Shown: one piece after another, positions 12,870 through 23,909 of the stretch
Position numbering within the stretch: position 1 is the stretch's first letter
Layout of the letters: each line of letters starts with the position of its first letter
Source: Ailanthus altissimus
Lineage: Eukaryota; Streptophyta; Magnoliopsida; Sapindales; Simaroubaceae
DNA length: 64,000 bases
NCBI GenBank assembly: GCA_946807835.1
Contig: OX327693.1
Location: 3,551,501 to 3,615,500 of the forward strand
Direction: 5' to 3'
The notes under the pieces: generated by a model
Databases searched by the model: none
Told to the model about the DNA's origin: nothing
Seen by the model: only the letters and a program-made list of their open reading frames with translations
Program-made: the position numbers and the translations under genes

Positions 12870-14180
12870 TTAACCCAACGAAGAAATAAAATTTTGAGTT
12901 CAGATCATAATCCAAAATTTAGGATTTTTTAAAAAAAATCTGTTAATTATAATCAATAGTACTCAACAAATTTTTTTTTTTATACATCAAACAATATCTA
13001 TATACTACAAAATCCGAGTATAACATTCTTAATACGTAATTCATTATCATAAGAAAACATCATAGATTATCTCCTTTAAAATTTATATCAAAATTACTCT
13101 CAAAACTAAGTCCTTAACTTTACCAAATTAGAATATTCAATGAGCAGCTTTTAGTATCCGAATTTTATAAATTCCCATACTCGTTCAAAACTTATAAAAC
13201 TATCTTAGACTTACTCATGACATATATCTTAGTTCATAATAAATCATTCAAGGCACATTTCTTTGATAAAATATTTAAAATAAATTCATTTTAAACATTT
13301 CAAAATTTGTCTGTAAATTCCTAGACTATGGTCACCTTACTTTAGAAAATCATAAAATTTCGAAAATAATGAAATAAATTTTGAGATTTGAATATGTCAC
13401 ACTATATATCTGTAAATATAATATTCTATAAAATCATAATCCTATAAAATCATTTGATAGATTAAAATAAACTTTTCACTTGGTCATATTGCTAAAATAG
13501 GGGATTCTCATAATTTCATGCTCATTTTTAAAAATATTACTAAAAATTAAATTTATGGACTTTGAAAGAAATTCAAAGTTTTACATGATTATAGACATGT
13601 TTAATTCAATATCTTCAAATATCAAGATATGGTCACGAGGGAAACGAGCAATTTATTTGTGATTCTTTCACTAATTCATACAATCATCATCAATTTCATA
13701 AAATCATCATAAATTCTTGAATTTAATAATTTTTTAGAAATCAAAATCTAACAAAAAATTATACTTATTATTAAATCTACTATATCCCCAATTTAATGTT
13801 TTTCATATAATTTATTTCTCCAAAATACAACCATCTCTTAGCATTAAAATTATCCCAAATACTTGCTAAAGAAATTTCTAAAAGAATATCAAATACTAAT
13901 CAATTCCATAAAAATTTCTGTGATTAACCATCAACCATACATAAGCACATAAAAATTACAAAAAAAAAAAAAGAGTTTATAAAATAACACTACTCACATT
14001 TAATAGTTTCTCAACATCCAGCATCTCCTTCATCTATTTCTTTTCTTTTTCTTTTTCTTTTTATACTTCTCTATTTTTTTTTCCTTCTTCTTCTTGATTC
14101 TTCTATCTCAAACTTTCTTTCTCTCGTCTCAAAATGTCATCACAAACAAGCAAACTTAAGAATATCTTAAAAGCTCGCTT
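12870..14180 (-). repeat. Decayed partial LTR of the 27.9 kb Gypsy-like family
   Basis: The reverse complement aligns by eye with about the first 1.3 kb of the 2,796-bp LTR at 27887-30682. Matching blocks include a shared stretch around 13540-13640 (AAACATGTCTATAATCATG against AGACATGTTTAGGATCATC) and another at 13130-13260 (ACTAAGATATATGTCATGAG against ACTGAGATATGTGTTAAGAG). The purine-rich GAAGAAG tract of the LTR corresponds to the pyrimidine tract at 14040-14130. It is heavily diverged and truncated, so it marks an old wave of the same family. Confidence 0.7.
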
Positions 14181-14687
14181 GCCATAATTCCACACCCATT
14201 TACAATTTTTCCACACGTGGTCTATATGTATCTATATATTATTTATTAAAAGTTTAGAATAATTCCACCAATTATGGCCCCATATGCCTAATTTAAAATC
14301 TACGAGCCCTGCATGTCTAATTTACAATAAATATATATAAAAATTTTAAATATATAGAAATATAAAGAAATAAGTTTCAAGTGTTATACATTTTGTGGCA
14401 GCTTCCGAGTTACTTAATTTGAGTCATCATGTAAGCTCAAATCCACATTTTAACACTATGGCTCAATAATTGTTTACTCACATTGCGCTAAATGAATACC
14501 AACACCTAACCAAATTCTAAATAACACAATTTGCAGCAAGGGCAAAAATTAAATAGTAATAGTAACAATAATAGATTAAAAATAAACGCATCAAAAGGTA
14601 AAAGGTACAGAATATAAAGCGCTGAACTTACATACTGAATAAGCCACCTCTCTTCCGAAGAAAAGCAAAAAAGATGGAACTTTGTTG
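14181..14687. other. TNL 3' flank, nothing else recognised
   Basis: AT-rich sequence downstream of the TNL stop and right of the decayed Gypsy LTR. It probably includes the 3' UTR of the TNL; no firm polyadenylation signal was chosen. Confidence 0.4.
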
Positions 14688-14960
14688 TTAAGGAGCTTCG
14701 GTTTGCTCTCTGCAAATTCTCTTGGAATTTGGTTCCTTTGCCTCGTGAAATCTGCCACCTTCAGCTGTCCCCACCTTGTCATGGTAGTCGTAGTCATTAG
14801 GGAACTTTCTAATCTTAGCGCAATCTTTTTCATTTGTGCCAGCAAATTTCCCCGTGAAGACTTCTGATTGTGTCGCGTTGGAATGGGCATATAGTGGACA
14901 CACGCCCCCACAAAATTTCACCCCGTAACCCGTTTGGTTCTTTGGGTAAGTATTGTAAAG
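14688..14960 (-). pseudogene. TNL exon 5, distal part beyond the Copia insertion
   Basis: About 90 codons that continue the post-LRR domain: LYNTYPKNQTGYGVKF, then CPLYAHSNATQSEVF, the usual C-JID ending 'VKxCGVxPLYA', and a polar tail to a stop at 14688. It lies 5.6 kb away from its upstream half because of the Copia element. The insertion flanks (TAAAG left, GAAAA right) do not form a clean target duplication, so one flank has mutated or a few bases were lost. Confidence 0.82.
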
Positions 14961-15716
14961 TGTCGAAGCAGAAGCAAACAAATAAAATTGAACAATTCAT
15001 TTAAATAATATAATAATATAAAATAAGTTATTAAAAAATAAAAAAGAGAAAGGGGTAGAAAAAAAATATACAAAGAATTACGTGGTTCAGTAACTTGTCT
15101 ACGTCCACGGTAGATTAAGATCACACTCTTCTCTTATTATGAATCACAAGGCAACCATAAAGTATGCCTATTACAAGAAAGATCACAAAGAAAACTCTCT
15201 CTTACTCTCTAGAAATTTTCTCTCACAAAGATCCACTAAGAATAATCACTAAGATTATTGTTGATCACCAAAATCTCTCTAAGATCACAAAGATCTCACT
15301 AACTTGACCACAAAGATTGTCAAGATCACAAAGTTGTATTTACAAGCTAATTGATAGCCTTTATATAGGTCTTGGGACGTCTTAGGTTTTCCCTATACAT
15401 GTGGAAGTCGTATTAGGGAGTCCTAAAACAAGTGGGAGACGAAATTAGGAAGTTTCCTAATTTCGGGATTCTGTTCCCGCGTCCAGCGCTGGCGCACTTT
15501 CTGCTGAGCGCTACGGCGCTGGCTTCCTGGCGCCGCGGCGCTAACATACTAGAATTTGAGCCGCAGCGCCCATGCCTTATCGCTGCGGCGCTAACACCTG
15601 TCGCGCCCTTCTTCATTTTTGCCTTCTTTCGCGTCCGTCTTCAATCCGCGCACACCCTACACACTTGGTTTGATCCCCAAATCATATTCCAATGATTTTT
15701 AATCAATATTCTCACA
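14961..15716 (-). repeat. 3' LTR of the Copia element (left copy)
   Basis: On the plus strand it runs from TGTCGAAGCAG to CTCACA, matching the right copy from TGTTGAAGTGG to CTCACA. It contains a GC-rich island at about 15477-15602. A purine tract (minus strand AAGGAGGGGA, about 15720-15729) lies immediately inside, as expected for the plus-strand primer. Confidence 0.9.
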
Positions 15717-15786
15717 AAATCCCCTCCTTGATTTAAAATCATTCACAAAGTAAATCGATCTCTCATTTTCGCATCTTCAATCACCC

Positions 15787-18700
15787 TCACAAAGTAGTGA
15801 CTCTGGTTAAGTCCTTGCATAAGACGAACTTAACTGAGGGCAGTAGTTTAGTCAACATATCAGCAGGGTTTTTAGATGACGCTATCTTTGTCAAACTAAC
15901 TTCACCACTTTGGACAATCTCACGAATGTAATGGAGCCTCACATCAATGTGTTTCGACCTCTCGTGGAACACTTGATGCTTGCTTAGGTGTATGGCACTC
16001 TGGCTGTCATAGTATACACCAGTGTTTACATCTTTATGAGCCAATATCTCCGCGCATATTTCTTTTAACCACACGGCCTCCTTTATAACTTCACCAACAG
16101 TTATGTACTCTGCCACTGTGGTAGAAAGTGTAACCACATGTTGTAGAACTGATCTCTAACACACACTACACCTAAACACTGTGAATACGTAGCCCATCAA
16201 CGATCTTCTCTTGTCAAGATCACCTGCATAATCTGAGTCTACGTACCCTCTTACTATTGCATTGCTGTCATCGTCCCTCTTATACACCAACCCGTGATTC
16301 GACATTCCCTTGAGATATCTCAGAATCCACTTTACTGCAAGCCAGTGATCTTTACCCGGATTCGCCATATATCTACTCACCACACTCACAGCCTGTGCTA
16401 TGTCTGGTCTTGTGCAAACCATTGCATACATTATGCTTCCCACAGCGCTTGCATACGATACTTTGCTCATCTGCAGTTTCTCATCCTCGGATGTCGGCGA
16501 CTGTGCTGCTGACAGTCTGAAATGCATGGCCAAAGGAGTAGAGACAGCCTTCGCGTTTGACATACCAAACTTCTCCAAAATTTTGACTATATATTGCTAT
16601 TGGGACAAGAAGATAACATCTCTTCTTTCCCTTACAATGTCCATACCCAAAATTCTCTTTGCTGCTCCCAAATCCTTCATTTCAAACTCGCCACTTAACT
16701 GCTTCTTGAGCTTTTGTATTTCTTCCATATTCTTTTATGCGATCAACATATCATCGACGTATAGAAGCAAATACATTATCCCATAACTCATGTTCTTGAA
16801 GTACACGCATCCATCATACTTGCTCCTACTAAAGCCACAAGCCATCATAAACTCATCAAATCTCCTATACCACTGTCTAAGTGATTGCTTTAACCCGTAT
16901 AATGACTTCTTTAGCAAACAAGCATGATCTTCTTTACCGGGCTCCTCGAACCCTTGTGGCTGTGCCATGTATATTATTTCTTCAAGCTCTCCATGTAAAA
17001 AAGCTGTCTTTACATCCATCTGCTCTAGATGTAAATAAAGGTTTGCACACATAGCTAACAAAATCCTAATAGATGTGTGCTTGACAACTGGAGAGAATAT
17101 CTCATGAAAATCGACTCCCTCTCTCTGAGTAAAATCTTGTGCTACTAACCTAGCCTTAAATCTCGTAGGCTCAATCCTCGGTATCCCCTCCTTCACCTTA
17201 TACACCCACTTGCACCCGACTAGCTTCTTTTAAGGTCTCTCCACCAACTTTCAGGTATTGTTCTTCCTAAGAGAACAAATTTCTTCTTCCATGGCCTGCT
17301 GCCATTCTTTTTTGTTTTCACTCTTCATAGCCTCACCATATGTCCTAGGCTCATCATACTCAAGAGTGTAAGCAGAATTAAAAGCATGAGCAACTAAGTC
17401 TGCTTGAGCATACCTGACTGGTGGGTTAATCGTTCTCCTTAGCCTGTCTCTAGCAAGCTGGTACTCTTCAAGTTCCAACTCAGGAGTTCTAGTCTTCTTT
17501 TAGGTGGACTTGGAGGAACACGCCAGTGTTCATGGTTCATCTTCAAGGATTTCCTTGTTGAAGTGTTGATCTGGGGGCATATCAGATCCATTTTCAGGTG
17601 CTACTTCAACTTCTATTGACTCGGGTGCTGAGTTTTCCTTGGTCACAGGTTCTTCTTTCTCATCTACTTGAGAGGTTTTCAACATTTTCATCTCATCGAA
17701 CGTCACATCATGGCTTATGATACTCATTGGTGGTGTTAAGTCTTTACACCACACCTTATATCCTTTTACTCCTTCGGGATATCCTATGAATACCCTTTTG
17801 ATAGCTCTAGGTTCCAACTTCCCCTCCTTAACATGTACAAAGGCAGGGCAACCAAATATTCTAAGATGGTCATACTTCGGAGGATTGCCAGACCATTTCT
17901 CTTATAGCGTCTTGAAGTCAATTGCTGAGGAGGGACTTCTGTTTATCAAGTAAGCAGCAGTCACTACAGCTTCTCCCCAGAATGTCTTGGACATTTTCGC
18001 ATTGGTAAGCATGCATCTAACCCTTTCAAGTAGGGTCTTGTTCATCCTCTTAGCTACCCCATTCTGCTGCGGTGTTGATCTTACTATTATGTGCCTTGCA
18101 ATCCCATGCTTGGCACAAAACCCATCAAACTCTTTGTTGCAAAACTCGAGGCCGTTGTCAGTTCTCAACCTCTTCACTCTTTTGCCAGTCTGATTCTCAA
18201 CAAGAATCTTCCAAGTCTTGAATACTTCAAAGGCTTGATCCTTGCTCTTCAACACATAGACCCACAGCTTCCTCGAATAGTCATCAATCAAGCTGATAAA
18301 ATATCTAGCACCACCACGAGTAGCTGTCTGAGCTGGTCCCCAAATATCCGAGTGTATGTAGTCAAGAGTCCCCTTAGTCTTATGCTCGCCGGTACTGAAC
18401 TTCACTCTATGTGCTTTCTCTAGCACACAATGCTCACAAAACTCCAAGGGCTGGAATTTATCCTCACCAAACGTCTTTTGACTATATAACTCCTTTAGGT
18501 TTCTCTCGCCTAGGTGTGCCAGTCTAAGATGCCATAACTTGGTTTGCATACTCTCATCATCTACAGAGAATAGTGCAGAATCACTCACGACTTCACCCTT
18601 AAGCACATAAACACCTTTGTGCTTCTCTCCTCTCATTACCACCATGGAATCTCTCAAAACTCTTAAAATCCCTCCGTCGATCCTAATGGAACACCCATTC

Positions 18701-18930
18701 TGGTCTAAAGTCCCTAGTAAGATCAAGTTTCTCTTCAAGTCAGGAACATACCTAACATCTGTCAACTCTCTCACTCTCCCATCATGCAGCCTAAGCTTAA
18801 CACTACCAATTCCCATCATCTGACATGCAACGTCATTACTCATTAAGACCTTACCACCACTAATGGGCTGGAAATTTGTAAACCAAGACTTGTGCGGGCA
18901 CATGTGAAAAGTACAACCAGAATCTAAAAT
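15787..18930 (-). pseudogene. Copia pol: protease, integrase, reverse transcriptase, RNase H
   Basis: Domains read in one frame on the minus strand. Protease: ILDSGCTFHMCP. Integrase: zinc-binding region ending HCVLEKAHRVKF, core with LDYIHSDIWGP and RTDNGLEFCNKEF, then STPQQNGVAKRMN. Reverse transcriptase: RFKARLVAQDFTQREGVDF, MDVKTAFLHGELEE and active site LLLYVDDMLIA. RNase H: STTVAEYITVGEVIKEAVW and YYDSQSAIHLSKH. Stops occur near 18931, 17902, 17530, 17251, 16735, 16600 and 16156 without change of frame; several replace codons expected to be Trp or Gln. Confidence 0.9.
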
Positions 18931-19771
18931 TCATTGTTTAGATTTTATACCATCAGTAGTGACGAGTGTCTCTGCGCTGTCATAGCTATCATCATAGGCA
19001 AGCATAGCATCCGCTTTCTTCTTATCCTGTGCTTTCTTCTCAGGACAGTCCTTTATGAAGTGCCCCTCTTTCTTGCAGTAATAGCACTTCCTAGGAGTTC
19101 TAGACTTCGACCTTGAGCTTTTTTTCTTCCCATCTTTATATGAGGGCCTTCCTCTTACAGATAAACTTTCTGTATTACCCTCAGCCTGCTTTTCTAATAA
19201 CTTTGAGTTTAATGATGATTTCATATCACTCATCGTTAAACTCTCTCTGTCGTAGAGTAGCGTATCAACAAAACTCTCATAGCTCTTGGGGAGTGAACTC
19301 AGTAGGATAATTGCTCTATCTTCATCTTCTATCTTGATGTTGATAGACTCAAGATCAAGGATGATCTTATTGAAGGCGTTTATATAATCTTTCATTGGCG
19401 TCCCCTCTGACATGGACAACTGATACAGCTTCTTCTTTATATGTAGTCTGTTGGCCAACGATTTTCTCATATAAAGAGAGTCAAGCTTCTTCTAAAGATC
19501 TATTGCCATCGTTTTCACCTGCTACTTCCCTTAGTACTTCATCGCTCAATGACAGAACGATTGTGCTATGAACTCTTTCTTGAATGTCCCTTCTTTCTAC
19601 TTCGGCTCTAGATGACTCTAGCGTCTTTTTTTCATCACTAGATGGAGCTGCAGTCTCCTCTAATGTCGAACCAAGTCTTTGGCTCACCAACAACGCCTTA
19701 ACCTTCATCTTCCACAGATTGAAGTCATTCGTACCGTTAAATTTCTCTACCTCATACTTGGGTGTGGCCAT
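18931..19771 (-). pseudogene. Copia gag with CCHC zinc knuckle
   Basis: Starts at ATG 19771, just after the primer binding site, with MATPKYEVEKFNGTN. A later part reads NRLHIKKKLYQLSMSEGTPM and LLSSLPKSYESFVDTLLY, typical UBN2-type Copia gag, and ends with the zinc knuckle CYYCKKEGHFIKDC (CX2CX4HX4C). One frameshift near 19500 and a stop where a tryptophan is expected (minus-strand CTT TAG AAG) break it. Confidence 0.88.
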
Positions 19772-19788
19772 GTCTGCTTAGAACCAAA

Positions 19789-19800
19789 GCTCTGATACCA
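19789..19800 (-). other. Copia primer binding site (initiator Met tRNA)
   Basis: On the minus strand TGGTATCAGAGC lies three bases inside the 5' LTR. This is the usual primer binding site of plant Copia elements, complementary to the 3' end of the initiator methionine tRNA. Confidence 0.9.
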
Positions 19801-19803
19801 GTT

Positions 19804-20590
19804 TGTTGAAGTGGAAGTACACAAACAAAGCTAAACAATTCACCCAAGTAATATAATAATGCAGAACAAGTTATTAAAAAATAAAAAAGAGAAAGGGGTA
19901 GAAGAAGAACACACACAGAATTACGTGGTTCGGCAACTTGCCTACGTTCACAGCGGATCAAGATCACACTCTTCTCTTATTGTGAATCACAAGGCAACCA
20001 CAAAGTATGCCTATTACAAGAAAGATCACAAAGAAAACTCTTTCTTGCTCTCTAGGGATTTTCTCTCACAAAGAACCACTAAAAATAATCACTAAGATTA
20101 TTGTTGATCATCAAGATCTCTCTAAGATCACAAAGTTCTCACTAACTTGGCCACAAAGATTGTCAAGATCATAAAGTTGTGTTTACAAGTCAATTGATAG
20201 CCTTTATATAAGCCTTGGGACGTCCTAGGTTTTTCTTATACGTGTGCGAGTCGTATTAGGGAGTCCTAAAATAAGTGGGAGACGAAATTAGAAAGTTTCC
20301 TAATTTCGGGATTCTGTTCCCGCGTCCAGCGCTGCGGCGCTGGTATCTCGTCGCTCCAGCGCTGACGCACTTTCTGCTGAGCGCTGCGGCGCTGGCTTCC
20401 TGGCGCCGCGGTGCTAACATACTAGAATTTGCGCTGCAGTGCCCATGCCTTGTCGCTGCGGTGCTGGCGTCTGGCGCGCCCTTCTTCGTTTTTCGCCTCC
20501 TTTCGCGTCCATCTTCGATCCGTGTACACCTTACATACTTGGCTTAATCCCCAAATCATATTCTAATGATTTTTAATCATTATTCTCACA
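19804..20590 (-). repeat. 5' LTR of the Copia element (right copy)
   Basis: A 787-base LTR with TG and CA ends on the plus strand. It carries a GC-rich island at 20320-20490 built from repeated GCGCTGCGGCGCTGG-like units, lying in the U3 part when read on the minus strand. The left copy is 756 bases long and differs by substitutions and small gaps. Confidence 0.9.
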
Positions 20591-20983
20591 GAAAAACTCA
20601 AATGAGGCAGTTTGATTGTGGTGACCATCGGGTAGCTGAACATTCAAACAGGGATCAAATCCAAGTAAGATGAGATCCGAGTCAACTGAAAAGTCGTAAC
20701 CGCGGGCAGCCATCAAATAGCAAACCCTGTCAGGATATTTTGTTCCGCGGTGATCCTTGGATTGAAAATGATACCTACAACTGACTCCAAAAGAGCGGGC
20801 AGCATCAACTACTTCCTCAAATGCAATAACAGCACAAAGAGCAAATCCGATGAACCTTCTATTACACCACTGTTGCGGCAGAAATTGAATAGTTATCGAA
20901 GATTCTGAACTTTGATATCTGAACCAGTCAGGAATTCTGCCTCCAGGTAAGCAAATGCTTACTCCATGTGGTGTATGAAATTT
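20591..20983 (-). pseudogene. TNL exon 5, first part: post-LRR (C-JID) domain, cut by Copia
   Basis: 131 codons of the C-terminal jelly-roll/Ig-like domain of TNLs, opening with HTPHGVSICLPGGRIPDWF and containing RRFIGFALCAVIAFEE. The domain ends abruptly at FEFF where the long terminal repeat of the Copia element begins. The missing end of the domain lies on the far side of the element at 14688-14960. C-JID domains are needed for ligand recognition in characterised TNLs, so loss would be expected to inactivate. Confidence 0.88.
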
Positions 20984-21053
20984 CTATAAAATGAAAATCA
21001 TGATCTTAGAATGTGAAAGGAGTGAAAGGGAGATAGGACAAAGAGAGACTAAC

Positions 21054-22280
21054 CTTTTCATAGAATAGTATCAGTGATGCAGTTGCCATATGCTGAATTC
21101 TTATCTGAGAATCGGCCAAAATGTTGTACGCATTTTGATTCATATTCAGGCAATTAGTAAATATGAACTCAATTACGGGTCCTGAAAATCCGTAGGAGAA
21201 TTGGGATATATGTACAAGTTTAGCTGCATCTAATTCTTCTCGACATGATGGAAGCTCTGGCAAAGATTGTTGCCGCTTGCAGTTAGTGGCTTGTAATTGC
21301 TGTAGCCCTAAGGGAAGCTCTGGCAATGATCGAAGCATATTGCAATTGCTTAAGATAAGGATTCTCAGCCGAGAAAGTTGCCTGATACTTGTAGGTAAGC
21401 TCTCAAAATTGTTGCCTCTTAGATCTAAAGATCGAAATGAGGACAAACAACCAATGTCATCTGGGACTTCTGCTAGATAACTGTCACTTAAATCAAGCTC
21501 TGTTATGGAAGATAAACCTGATAATGGAGGCAATACCAAATCTCTGCATCCAGAGCACCGAATGTACTTAAGTTGCTTTATACCTACAATAGAGGAAGGA
21601 AGTTGACTTATGGCGGATCCATCTGTGGAGAGGGCCTGCAAAGATTTTAAATTACCCAAGCTCCTTGGCAATTTGCCAAGTTTATGGCAATCAGTTAAAC
21701 TCAAAGTAGTAAGCCCTTTTAGATGTTCAATCGAAGTTGGCAGCTCTTTAATTGCTGTTGAATCTAAAGAAAGATGTCTTAAACAATCCATTATCTCCGA
21801 GATTTCTGGGAAACTGTCAAGTCTTGAGCAATTATTAAGTAAAAGCCAACAAAGATTTTTCAGTTTACAAATGCTACGTGACAGACTCTTAAGCCTAATG
21901 CAATCCTGCAGATCTAGCCAAAAGAGCTCAGTTAGGCCTTCAATTGAAGAGGGAACTTCTTCGATTGCCGTTCGACTTAAATACATCATTTTGATATTCC
22001 CAGAAATCTGTGGAAACTGTTTGAGATTAATGCAGTAGGAGAGATTAAGGGTTGTAAGAGATCTAAAATGAATATTTCCTGGAAAGCACCTAAGACTTTC
22101 GCATCGCTCCAAACTCAAGATCTTAAGGTTGTTGAAGTTCTGGATGGACGAGGGAATGTAAGCCAACTTTTTGCAGTTTAAAAGATTAATTGTCTCAAGA
22201 TTTGGAGTCTCTAAGGAGTCTGGGAACCTGGTGAGGTTTTGGGAGTTTTGAAGATCAATTGATTTTAACTTGACACCTTC
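21054..22280 (-). CDS. TNL exon 4: leucine-rich repeats
   Basis: A 409-codon exon with roughly ten leucine-rich repeats of the plant 23-24 residue type, for example SIEGLTELFWLDLQDC, SIEHLKGLTTLSLTDC and SIRQLSRLRILILSNC, and then LPELPSCREELDA and FTNCLNMNQNAYN marking entry to the post-LRR domain. This region usually determines recognition specificity. The frame is open from acceptor (22281-22282) to donor (21052-21053) without lesions. Confidence 0.9.
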
Positions 22281-22375
22281 CTATAACAAAAAAGATACAT
22301 GAATTTATATCAATTAGTTGCAAAATTTAAATGTAAAGAAATAAAGACAACATACATTTAGGAGTTATATAATAC

Positions 22376-22669
22376 CTTGTTCTCACTCCAAAGTTGTTCA
22401 ACTTTACTGTAAGGCAAGCTAAGTTCAACAAGATTTTCTGGACTAAAATTCGTAGGCAACATTTTCAAAGGATATCCATGCCAATGCAGATATCTCAATT
22501 CATCTGAAATATATTCTAGGCCTTGAGAAAGATGCACCATAGATAGCATGGCAGAACCATAGAATTTAAGCAATCTAAGGCTAGACATATTTTCGAAAAC
22601 TTTAGAACTCAAATGTAAGTCTTTGATTTTGGACATGTCTAGGAATATACCTTCAATTGAATCAGTCCC
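22376..22669 (-). CDS. TNL exon 3: NB-LRR linker
   Basis: A 98-codon exon typical of TNLs. It starts GTDSIEGIFLDMSK and runs through the linker segments LRYLHWHGYPLKMLP and LVELSLPYSKVEQLW that precede the leucine-rich repeats. It is bounded by an AG acceptor next to 22669 and a GT donor at 22374-22375, both in phase 0. The exon itself shows no lesion. Confidence 0.88.
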
Positions 22670-22819
22670 CTTATAAATAAAAATAAAGAATGAGTCAGTG
22701 TAAACACAAAAAAGCTTCATAAAAGTTATGAAAATCTTCTTAAATGGTGGCAATATTTGCGTGGTTTGATTCATTTATTAAAGATTTTATGTAAGAAACA
22801 AAACAAATTAATGAATTAC

Positions 22820-23909
22820 CTTGTTTTTCTTTAGTACTTGATAGACATCCTCGTGATACCACAACCTACTACGTTTTCCTGGCTCCTTCTCTGATTCTCG
22901 ACGAACAATATCTCGACCCATTTCTTGCAATAAATCATGCATTTGACGTTTGTTGTTTGAAATTGTTACGAGTGACTTATCAATTATCATTTTCAACCCA
23001 TAATGCATTGATTAACAGTCATCTAGTATCATTGTTACAATATCTCTATCCTCTCCTTTAAAGAAACATGCAATATCCAAAAATATGTTCTTCTCCTCCC
23101 AATTCAATTCCTCGTAACTGATTTTCAGTACTTCATAAATATCAGGGTCTGAAAGCCGATTTAAGTTACGCAATGCATTTTCCCACTCTTTTTCAGTCTT
23201 TTGATAAAAAGAGGAGCCTAACACTTTAAGAGCTAATGGATTGCCTTTGGCATATTTTACTACCCTCCTTGAAAGCACCGAAAGATCTTCAGGGCAGTGA
23301 TTTTTTCTAAAAGCACAGTTATAAAAGAGTTCAAAGGCTTCATTGTAATTAAATGCCTCAACCTCGTATATGCTATCCACTCCGTATTTATCAAGCACCG
23401 CTTTATCTCTAGTAGTTACAATGATTCTGCTTCCTGAACCGAATCGATCAAGCCCTCCAGCTAAATATTCTAACTGTCCAAATTTATTCACATCATCAAG
23501 AACTATAAAAACCTTCATACACCGAAGCCTCTCCTTAGTATATTGAGGTATATTAGGAGTTCCTACTTTGATATTTTCGTTTAATATTTGTGAAAGAATT
23601 TGATTTCGTAGATGTACCAATCCCCCTCCTTTTTCTGATTCTTCTCTGACATTTGCCATGAAGCATTTGCATTCAAATTCTCTAGAAACTTGGTTGAAAA
23701 CAGCTCCAGCAATGGTTGTTTTACCAATACCACCCATGCCCCAAATTCCTACAACTCGACAATTCGGCAATCCAATGCCTAATAGTGATTTAACTTGCTC
23801 AACGCGTAACTTCATTCCAATCAGGCCTTCAAAATCACTTGAGACTGATGTATCTTCCAATTTCTTTAAAATATCATAGATAATTTCCTTGACAAGTTTT
23901 GCCTCGGGC
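22820..23909 (-). pseudogene. TNL exon 2: NB-ARC domain with premature stop
   Basis: Encodes the nucleotide-binding switch. Visible motifs in order: P-loop GMGGIGKTT, kinase-2 VFIVLDDV, RNBS-B GSGSRIIVTTRDKAVLD, GLPL-type GNPLALKVLGSSF, FLDIACFFKGE, then after the lesion QMHDLLQEMGRDIVRRES (the MHD motif as MHD). A TAA at 23012-23014 interrupts the frame between ILDDC and SMHYGLKM, just before the winged-helix/MHD part. The frame is otherwise continuous, so this is a single nonsense change. The exon is 1,090 nt, typical for TNLs, and ends AACAAG before GTAATT. Confidence 0.9.

Larger units (their letters stand above)
14961..20590 (-). mobile_element. Near-complete Ty1/copia retrotransposon inserted in the TNL last exon
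   Basis: A 5.6 kb element read on the minus strand with two LTRs (19804-20590 as 5', 14961-15716 as 3'), an initiator-Met primer binding site, gag with a zinc knuckle, protease, integrase, reverse transcriptase and RNase H in Copia order, and a polypurine tract. The protein style is Tork/Tnt1-like (MATPKYEVEKFNGTN at the gag start). The pol keeps one reading frame interrupted only by point stop codons, so it is dead but not ancient. The LTRs differ at many positions, so it is clearly older than the Gypsy-like element at 27.9 kb. Confidence 0.93.

Noticed and set aside
14688..14981. 97-codon minus-strand frame as a separate small gene
   Set aside because: Its content (CPLYAHSN and neighbours) is the expected end of the TNL post-LRR domain; its first codons are LTR sequence.
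15413..15695. Overlapping 67- and 87-codon frames on opposite strands, with a similar one at 20275-20547
   Set aside because: Again the GC-rich island of the Copia LTR, where stop codons are rare by composition.
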